Notes under the pieces: generated by a model | Told to the model about the DNA's origin: nothing | The model's input: the letters and a program-made list of their open reading frames with translations, nothing else | Database searches by the model: none | Source of the DNA: an uncultured Gemmatimonadota bacterium | Lineage (GTDB): Bacteria; Gemmatimonadota; Gemmatimonadetes; Gemmatimonadales; Gemmatimonadaceae | Reading direction: 5' to 3' | DNA length: 9,969 nucleotides | NCBI GenBank assembly: GCA_946479015.1 | Contig: CAMLEQ010000111.1 | Coordinates: forward strand, 1-9,969 | In this document: in pieces, positions 1 through 4,628 of the stretch | Layout: the number at the start of each line of letters is the position of its first letter | How positions within the stretch are numbered: position 1 is the first letter of the stretch | Translations under genes and position numbers: made by a program

Positions 1-314
1 CCGCGCCGATGATGCAGGGCGGGGTGGACATCGCGCTGCCGCGCGCCGAGGCGCGCCCGCTCGAGGCGAAGAGCGGGCTGGTGGTGACGGTGGACCGCGC
101 GGGGAAGATCTTCATCGACGAGAACGAGTTCTCGTACCCGGAGTTCCGGGCCAGCTTCAAGGCGCTGGCGCAGCGCCAGGGGGAGCGTGGGATCTATCTG
201 CGCGCCGACCAGGGGGTGCCGTACGGGACGGTGGTGCGCGTGCTGGCGGTGATGCGCGGCGCCGGGGTCGGGGACGTGGGGCTGGTGGCGGAACCGGAGG
301 ACATCACCCGGTGA
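1..314 (+). CDS. tolR: TolR/ExbD-family biopolymer transport protein, 3' part (5' end outside window)
   Basis: This is the C-terminal part of a TolR/ExbD protein, the inner-membrane partner of TolQ that couples the proton-motive force to TolA. The reading frame is open to the left edge (Ala-Pro precede the first Met at base 9), so the Met codons at 9 and 12 are internal. The segment begins in the family's A-P-M-M-Q-G-G-V-D-I-x-L-P-R stretch, which normally follows the single N-terminal membrane helix. It continues as the periplasmic ExbD domain: a 'VVTVDRAGKIFIDE' strand pair, then 'IYLRADQGVPYGTVVRVLAVMRGAGVGDVGLV', quoted here only as the family pattern L-x-A-D-x-x-V-x-Y-G followed by A-G-V-x-x-V-G-L-V. 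About 35-40 N-terminal residues, including the helix, are missing compared with a typical 140-residue protein. The tolA-like gene overlaps its stop by four bases. Placement before tolA/tolB/pal favours TolR over ExbD of a TonB system. Confidence 0.88.
   Translation, partial: APMMQGGVDIALPRAEARPLEAKSGLVVTVDRAGKIFIDENEFSYPEFRASFKALAQRQGERGIYLRADQGVPYGTVVRVLAVMRGAGVGDVGLVAEPEDITR
296..300 (+). promoter_or_regulatory. Shine-Dalgarno site for the tolA-like gene
   Basis: GGAGG lies inside the end of tolR, 10 bases before the GTG at 311. It supports GTG 311 as the real start of the tolA-like gene despite the non-ATG codon and the overlap with tolR. Confidence 0.5.
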
Positions 315-1030
315 GGAACGGTCGGGGACGGGGGACGCGCCTGGCCGGGCCGTTCGGGGTCTCCCTGCTGCTTCACGCCGGGCTGATCGCGGCGCTGGTG
401 CTGCTGCGCCCCCCGGCGCCGCCGGCGCGCCCGCCCATCTACCGGGTGAACATCGTGGCGGCCCCTCCGGGGCCTCGCGCCGCGGGGGTGGTGACGCCGC
501 CCAAGGCGACGCCGGCGCCGGAGCCGAAGGCGCCCCCGCCGACGCGCGCTGCCACGCGGGAGCGGGCCATGCCGATGCCCGACAAGACGCCGCCCAAGCG
601 GCGCGCCACACCGGCCACCCCTGTCCCCCCCACCGAGAAGCCGGCGCCGAAGAAGAAGGCCGAGGAGCAACCGAAGGCCGGGGGCGGCCCCACCGGCGGC
701 CGCGGCACCGACGTGGCCACCGTGCGCACGGAGGGGGTGGACTTCCCCTTCCCGGGCTATCTCGAGAACATCGTCCGCCAGATCGCGCTCCGCTTCCACC
801 CCCCGGGGAACTCATCCGCGCGGGCGGAAGTAATGTTCCTCATCCGCCGCGACGGCTCCGTCACCGGCATCCGCTTTCTCACCCGCTCCGGCGACTACGC
901 GTTCGATCTGGAGGCGCAGGGCGCGGTGGAGCAGGCCGGGCAGGTCCAGGCCTTCGGCCCGCTTCCGTCCGGCTTCTCCGACGACGTCCTCCCTGTCATC
1001 TTCAGCTTCGATCCCCGAGTCCTGAGATAG
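311..1030 (+). CDS. tolA: TolA-like energy transducer with TonB-type C-terminal domain
   Basis: This 239-residue protein sits where tolA is expected, between tolR and tolB. It should span the periplasm and pass energy from TolQ-TolR to TolB/Pal. It has a basic N-terminal tail, one membrane helix at about residues 13-32, a Pro/Ala/Lys-rich periplasmic stalk at about 35-140, and a globular TonB/TolA-type C-terminal domain at about 142-239. The helix carries S18, H22 and L29 at the spacing of the SHLS motif that TolA and TonB use to engage TolQ-TolR/ExbB-ExbD. The fourth position (33) is Arg instead of Ser. The extended Pro-rich stalk resembles TonB more than the long helical stalk of enterobacterial TolA, so an automated call of 'energy transducer TonB' would be understandable. 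The GTG start overlaps the tolR stop (GTGA 311-314), which suggests translational coupling. The fold assignment is firm. The name tolA rests on context plus the helix motif. Confidence 0.8.
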   Translation: MRNGRGRGTRLAGPFGVSLLLHAGLIAALVLLRPPAPPARPPIYRVNIVAAPPGPRAAGVVTPPKATPAPEPKAPPPTRAATRERAMPMPDKTPPKRRATPATPVPPTEKPAPKKKAEEQPKAGGGPTGGRGTDVATVRTEGVDFPFPGYLENIVRQIALRFHPPGNSSARAEVMFLIRRDGSVTGIRFLTRSGDYAFDLEAQGAVEQAGQVQAFGPLPSGFSDDVLPVIFSFDPRVLR

Positions 1031-1031
1031 C

Positions 1032-2327
1032 ATGCAGCGATCGATCCTCCTCGCCGCCGCGGCGGCCTGCCTCACCCTCGCGGCCGCACCCGCGCACGCG
1101 CAGGACAGCACGCGCGGCGTGCGCATCGGCCTCACGTACCAGCCGGGGACGAAGCCCGGCGTGGTGGTGCTTCCCATCGGCGGCGCCGACGGGGACAGCG
1201 TGCAGGCGATCCTCCAGCGCGACCTCGACTACGGCGACCGCGTGGATGTGCTGCGCGAGACGAACGCCACGGCCTCGGCGGGGAGCGGCACGATCAACTA
1301 CGGCGTGTGGAAGACGTTCGGCGCGGCCGCGCTCGTGCAGGTGACGCTCACCCAGGCGGGCGCGCACGTGGCGGTGCACGACGTGGGCGCGCGACGCATC
1401 GCGCAGGTGCGCGACTTCCCGCTCCCGGCGGCGCCGGAGAGCGAGCAGTGGCGCCTCGCCGTGCACGGCATCTCCGACGAGGTGGAGCGCTGGATCACCG
1501 GCGTCCGCGGCATTGCCCAGACGCGCGTCCTGTACGTGCGCGGCGGACGGGTGTACGTTATAGACAGCGACGGCTACGGCGAGCGAGCGGTGAGCGAATC
1601 GGGCACCGCGCTCTCTCCGGCCTGGCACCCGAGCGGGCGGTACATCGCGTACAGCCAGTTCGGGACGCGCGGGACGTCGATCGTGGTGCGGGATCTCGCG
1701 TCCGGGCAGAGCCGGACGCTCGCGACGACGCCGGGAGGGTTGAACATCACACCGACCTTCTCGCCCGATGGAAACTCGATCGTGTACGCCCATGGAGAGG
1801 AGAACGGCACCGACCTCTACGTGGCGTCCGCGTTCGGCGGCGGCGCGGCGCGCCGCATCACGGTGGGGCGCGGCACCGACAACGTGTCCCCGAGCTTCTC
1901 TCCGGACGGCAGCCGGCTCGCCTTCACGTCGGGGCGCGCAGGACATCCGGAGGTGTACACCGCGGACGTGGACGGCTCGAACGTGGAGCTGCTCACGCCC
2001 TTCAACTTCGGCGATCAGAACTACCGCTCGAACCCCGATTGGTCCCCCGACGGCCGGCTCATCGCGTTCCAGTCGCAGATCGACGGCAGCTTCCAGATCA
2101 TGACGATCACGCTGCGCGACCGGACGGTGAAGCAGTTGACGAGCGAGGGGGTCAACGAGGATGCGTCGTGGGCACCGGATGGCCGCCATCTCGTGTTCAC
2201 GTCCTCGCGCACGGGAGTGAAGCAGCTCTTCGTGCTCGATGCCGAGTCGGGGCGCACGCGCCAGCTCACGCATGGCGCCGGCTCCCGGCTCGCCGCGTGG
2301 TCGCGGGTGCTGGACCACGCACCCTGA
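1032..2327 (+). CDS. tolB: Tol-Pal system beta-propeller protein TolB
   Basis: This 431-residue periplasmic TolB binds Pal and, through its N-terminus, the TolA-like protein during outer-membrane constriction. A classical Sec signal peptide ends at A-H-A before Q-D-S (about residue 24). An N-terminal alpha/beta domain follows (about 25-160), including the G-V-V-V-L-P-I strand. The rest is a propeller: five PD40 repeats with the x-P-D-G signature start near residues 195, 239, 285, 334 and 377, spaced 43-49 residues apart. An earlier strand set near 165-190 (VLYVRGGRVYVID) plausibly completes six blades. Length is normal for the family. The ATG is one base after the tolA stop and has no strong Shine-Dalgarno, so translation probably depends on readthrough from tolA. 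The start is fixed by the signal peptide. No damage is visible. Confidence 0.95.
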   Translation: MQRSILLAAAAACLTLAAAPAHAQDSTRGVRIGLTYQPGTKPGVVVLPIGGADGDSVQAILQRDLDYGDRVDVLRETNATASAGSGTINYGVWKTFGAAALVQVTLTQAGAHVAVHDVGARRIAQVRDFPLPAAPESEQWRLAVHGISDEVERWITGVRGIAQTRVLYVRGGRVYVIDSDGYGERAVSESGTALSPAWHPSGRYIAYSQFGTRGTSIVVRDLASGQSRTLATTPGGLNITPTFSPDGNSIVYAHGEENGTDLYVASAFGGGAARRITVGRGTDNVSPSFSPDGSRLAFTSGRAGHPEVYTADVDGSNVELLTPFNFGDQNYRSNPDWSPDGRLIAFQSQIDGSFQIMTITLRDRTVKQLTSEGVNEDASWAPDGRHLVFTSSRTGVKQLFVLDAESGRTRQLTHGAGSRLAAWSRVLDHAP

Positions 2328-2368
2328 CCGTGTGATCGTCCACCGTTTCGGACCCTCACTCTTTCTTC

Positions 2369-2372
2369 GGAG
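2369..2372 (+). promoter_or_regulatory. Shine-Dalgarno site for pal
   Basis: GGAG lies 6 bases before the ATG at 2379, inside the 51-base tolB-pal gap. This is the clearest ribosome binding site in the cluster and fits the high expression expected for an abundant structural lipoprotein. I see no convincing promoter hexamers in the rest of the gap (2328-2368). Confidence 0.6.
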
Positions 2373-2378
2373 ATCGAC

Positions 2379-2981
2379 ATGACTGGCAAGACCCGCCTCG
2401 TCCCCGTCGTGGTGCTCGGCCTGGCCGCGCTCGCCGCGTGCGGCAAGAAGCCGCAGCCCGCGCCCGCCCCGGCCCCCGCGCCCGAGAACGCCGACAGCAT
2501 CGCGCGGGAGCAGGCCCGCCGCGACTCGATCGCCCGCGCGGAGGAGGCGCGCCGCGATTCGCTCGCCAGGGCGCAGGCGGAGGCCGACAAGGCGCGCGCC
2601 GCGCGCGAGGCGGCCATGAAGGCGCTCACGCAGGTGGTGTACTTCGAGTTCGACAGCGACGCCCTCACCGATGAGGCGAAGGGGACGCTCGACTCGAAGA
2701 TCCCGGTGCTCAACGCCAACCCCGACGTGAAGATCCGCATCGCCGGCCACACCGACGAGCGCGGCTCCGACGAGTACAACCTCGCGCTCGGCCAGCGCCG
2801 CGCCGCGTCCGCGAAGCGCTACCTCACGCAGCACGGGGTCGCCGATGCCCGCATCGACGTGATCAGCTACGGTGAGGAGCATCCGGCCGCCACCGGCCAC
2901 GACGAGTCGGCCTGGTCGCAGAACCGCCGCGACGAGTTCGAGATCACCGCGGGCGGCGACAACATCCAGGCGCCGCAATGA
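2379..2981 (+). CDS. pal: Peptidoglycan-associated lipoprotein Pal
   Basis: This 200-residue outer-membrane lipoprotein anchors the outer membrane to peptidoglycan and is the TolB partner. It has a signal peptide with lipobox L18-A-A-C21, so Cys21 should be lipidated. A Pro-Ala repeat follows at about 25-35, then a charged helical spacer at about 36-83 with Asp-Ser-Ile/Leu-Ala-Arg units starting at residues 39, 49 and 60. The OmpA-type peptidoglycan-binding domain covers about 85-195. It opens with V-Y-F-E-F-D-S-D and contains G-H-T-D-E-R-G at 123-129, including the Asp126 expected to bind diaminopimelate, followed by the N-L-x-L-G-x-R-R-A helix with Arg140/141. The later S-Y-G-E-E-x-P and N-R-R-D-E-F segments are also typical. 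The spacer is longer than in E. coli Pal. The cpoB start overlaps the stop codon. Confidence 0.97.
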   Translation: MTGKTRLVPVVVLGLAALAACGKKPQPAPAPAPAPENADSIAREQARRDSIARAEEARRDSLARAQAEADKARAAREAAMKALTQVVYFEFDSDALTDEAKGTLDSKIPVLNANPDVKIRIAGHTDERGSDEYNLALGQRRAASAKRYLTQHGVADARIDVISYGEEHPAATGHDESAWSQNRRDEFEITAGGDNIQAPQ

Positions 2982-3784
2982 GAACCGCGCTCCGGCGCCT
3001 CGCTCCGGTCGCCTTGCTGGTGACCGGGGCGTGCTTCGCCACACGGGAGGATGTGCGCACCCTGCAGACCCAGATGGATGGGATGCGGGCCGACGCCGCG
3101 CGCTCGGATTCGGCGCGGCGCGCACAGCTCGATCAGGTGATCGCGTCGCTCCGGATCGTGCACGACTCGCTCGGGCTCGTGAGCTCCCGCATGGTGAAGA
3201 TGCAGGGCGACATCCGGGGCGACCTGTACGAGATGGGACAGCAGTTGATCCAGATCCAACAGCTCACCGGCCAGAGCCAGAACCGTCTGCAGGAGCTTCG
3301 TGCATCGCTCGAGCAGCGGAATCCTGGCGCGGCACAGGGCGCGGCGCCGTCCGGCGGCGCCGCGCCGGCCGGGGGCGCGCAGGCGGGAGGCGCGGCCGCA
3401 CCCGGCACGCCGGGGCCGAACCAGCTCTTCCAGCTCGCGCTGGAGCAGCTCCGGCGCGGGAGCGCCGGTGCCGCCCGCAGCGGGTTCGAGACGCTGCTCC
3501 AACAGTACCCGACGGCCGACATCGCCCCGGACGCGGAGTTCTATCTCGGCGAAGCGTACAAGGCCGAAGGGAACGCCGCGGGCGCGGATTCGGTGTACAA
3601 CGTGGTGGTGGCGAAGTACCCCAATTCGCCCCGTGCCCCCACAGCGCTGTACAAGCACGCGCTCTACCTCGAGGATCAGGGGAACCTCACGGGGGCGCGG
3701 GCCGCGCTGAACCAGTTGATCCAGAAGTATCCGCGGTCCGACGAGGCCGCGCTGGCGCGCGAGCATCTGCGCACGCTCAAGTAG
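2978..3784 (+). CDS. cpoB: Tol-Pal accessory protein CpoB/YbgF, TPR repeats, probable lipoprotein
   Basis: This 268-residue periplasmic Tol-Pal cofactor is known in E. coli to coordinate peptidoglycan synthesis with outer-membrane constriction. It has an N-terminal signal ending in T16-G-A-C19, a usable though not perfect lipobox. A heptad-rich helical region covers about 23-113 and fits the trimerising coiled coil of the family. A Gly/Ala/Pro linker follows at about 114-147, then three tetratricopeptide-like repeats from about 148 to the end, with the Y-P-x-S/A and A-x-Y-x-L-G-E-A-Y-x-x-x-G-N hallmarks. It begins within the pal stop codon (ATGA 2978-2981) with only a weak Shine-Dalgarno, so it is probably translationally coupled to pal. 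E. coli CpoB is soluble, so lipidation here would be a difference. It is the last standard tol-pal gene. tatC follows after a short gap. Confidence 0.9.
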   Translation: MRTALRRLAPVALLVTGACFATREDVRTLQTQMDGMRADAARSDSARRAQLDQVIASLRIVHDSLGLVSSRMVKMQGDIRGDLYEMGQQLIQIQQLTGQSQNRLQELRASLEQRNPGAAQGAAPSGGAAPAGGAQAGGAAAPGTPGPNQLFQLALEQLRRGSAGAARSGFETLLQQYPTADIAPDAEFYLGEAYKAEGNAAGADSVYNVVVAKYPNSPRAPTALYKHALYLEDQGNLTGARAALNQLIQKYPRSDEAALAREHLRTLK

Positions 3785-3804
3785 GAGCCAGGTGCGCGGC
3801 CGGC

Positions 3805-3809
3805 AGGAG
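3805..3809 (+). promoter_or_regulatory. Shine-Dalgarno site deciding the tatC start
   Basis: AGGAG lies 6 bases before the ATG at 3816. In-frame alternatives are GTG 3792 (with its own AGGAG at 3783-3787, only 4 bases away), ATG 3813 (3 bases from this site, too close) and ATG 3822 (12 bases, long). This spacing favours 3816. Confidence 0.5.
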
Positions 3810-3815
3810 CGGATG

Positions 3816-4628
3816 ATGGCGATGGATGAAACGACGGAGATGCCCTTCCTCGATCACCTCGAGGAGCTGCGCTGGCGCATCATCTGGTCCCTCGCCGCGC
3901 TCGTCATCGCGGTGGGGGTGGCGTTCTTCGTGATGATGAAGATCGACGTGATCGGGTTGCTGGAGCACCCGATCGCCCCCTACCTGCACGGCCGCAAGCT
4001 CGTCTACACCCACCCCGGCGACCCGTTCTCGATCGTGCTCAACGCGTCGATCGTGCTCGGGGTGGTGATGGCCCTGCCGGTGATCCTGTACCAGCTGTGG
4101 GCGTTCGTGTCCCCCGCGCTCTACCGGCACGAGAAGCGCATGGTGGTGCCGCTCTTCCTGTTCGCGACGTTCCTGTTCGTGTCCGGGGTGAGCCTGGCCT
4201 TCTTCGTGGTGCTCCCGCTCGCCGTCGAGTGGCTGATGGGCTTCCAGACGCAGGCGCTGGAGCCGATGATCACGGCATCGGAGTACTTCAACTTCGCCAC
4301 GAGCATGGCGCTTGCGTTCGGGCTCTGCTTCGAGCTGCCGATCGTGATCCTGGCGCTGGCCGCGCTGGGGATCGTCACGCCGCAGTTCCTGAACAAGTAC
4401 CGGCGCCACGCGATCGTGGTGTGCGTCATCATCGGCGCGTTCCTCACGCCGGGGGACCTGATCTGGACCACCGTCGCCATGGCGGTGCCGCTGTACTTCC
4501 TCTACGAGATCAGCGTGGGGCTCACCTGGATGGTGTACCGGCGGCGGATGAAGAAGCAGGCGCGCCTGGCGGCGGAGGAAGCCGCCGCGGAAGCCGAGGA
4601 GGCCACCGGGCACGGGGCCACGGCGTGA
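3816..4628 (+). CDS. tatC: Sec-independent (twin-arginine) protein translocase subunit TatC
   Basis: TatC is the six-helix inner-membrane receptor that recognises twin-arginine signal peptides and assembles with TatA/TatB to export folded proteins. The chosen start gives 270 residues. The cytoplasmic N-terminus has the family sequence F-L-D-H-L-E-E-L-R-W-R at 11-21, with E17 and R19 matching the signal-peptide-binding residues of E. coli TatC. Further hallmarks are P-V-I-L-Y-Q-L-W-A-F-x-x-P-A-L-Y-R-H-E106-K-R, A-F-G-L-C-F-E173-L-P, the L-T-P-G-D segment, and a final Y-F-L-Y-E-I helix. Six hydrophobic segments can be counted. An acidic, Ala/Glu-rich cytoplasmic tail of about 25 residues ends the protein. 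No tatA or tatB is present in the window. It starts about 30 bases after cpoB and its stop overlaps the lptD start, so it reads as part of the envelope operon. Starts at 3792, 3813 or 3822 remain possible. Confidence 0.95.
   Translation: MAMDETTEMPFLDHLEELRWRIIWSLAALVIAVGVAFFVMMKIDVIGLLEHPIAPYLHGRKLVYTHPGDPFSIVLNASIVLGVVMALPVILYQLWAFVSPALYRHEKRMVVPLFLFATFLFVSGVSLAFFVVLPLAVEWLMGFQTQALEPMITASEYFNFATSMALAFGLCFELPIVILALAALGIVTPQFLNKYRRHAIVVCVIIGAFLTPGDLIWTTVAMAVPLYFLYEISVGLTWMVYRRRMKKQARLAAEEAAAEAEEATGHGATA

Noticed and set aside
9..14. ATG-ATG at 9-14 as a start for a small 101-residue protein
   Set aside because: The codons before it continue the TolR/ExbD consensus (A-P-M-M-Q), so these are internal Met residues of a gene that begins outside the window.
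2457..2484. Simple Pro-Ala codon repeat in pal, considered as a DNA repeat element
   Set aside because: It is an in-frame low-complexity linker after the lipidated Cys, common in lipoproteins, with no sign of a mobile or regulatory repeat.
1002..3125. 707-residue minus-strand open frame over tolB and pal
   Set aside because: Antisense to two unambiguous genes. Its Arg/Ala/His-rich composition arises from complementing GC-rich codons.
3792..3815. Upstream GTG start for tatC at 3792
   Set aside because: It would add eight mostly charged residues absent from typical TatC, with a Shine-Dalgarno only 4 bases away. AGGAG 3805-3809 gives better spacing to ATG 3816. The alternative is not excluded.
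4097..4624. Extension of the lptD frame upstream into tatC
   Set aside because: The frame is open but overlaps the TatC coding region, and its translation has no LptD similarity. The signal peptide begins only at GTG 4625.
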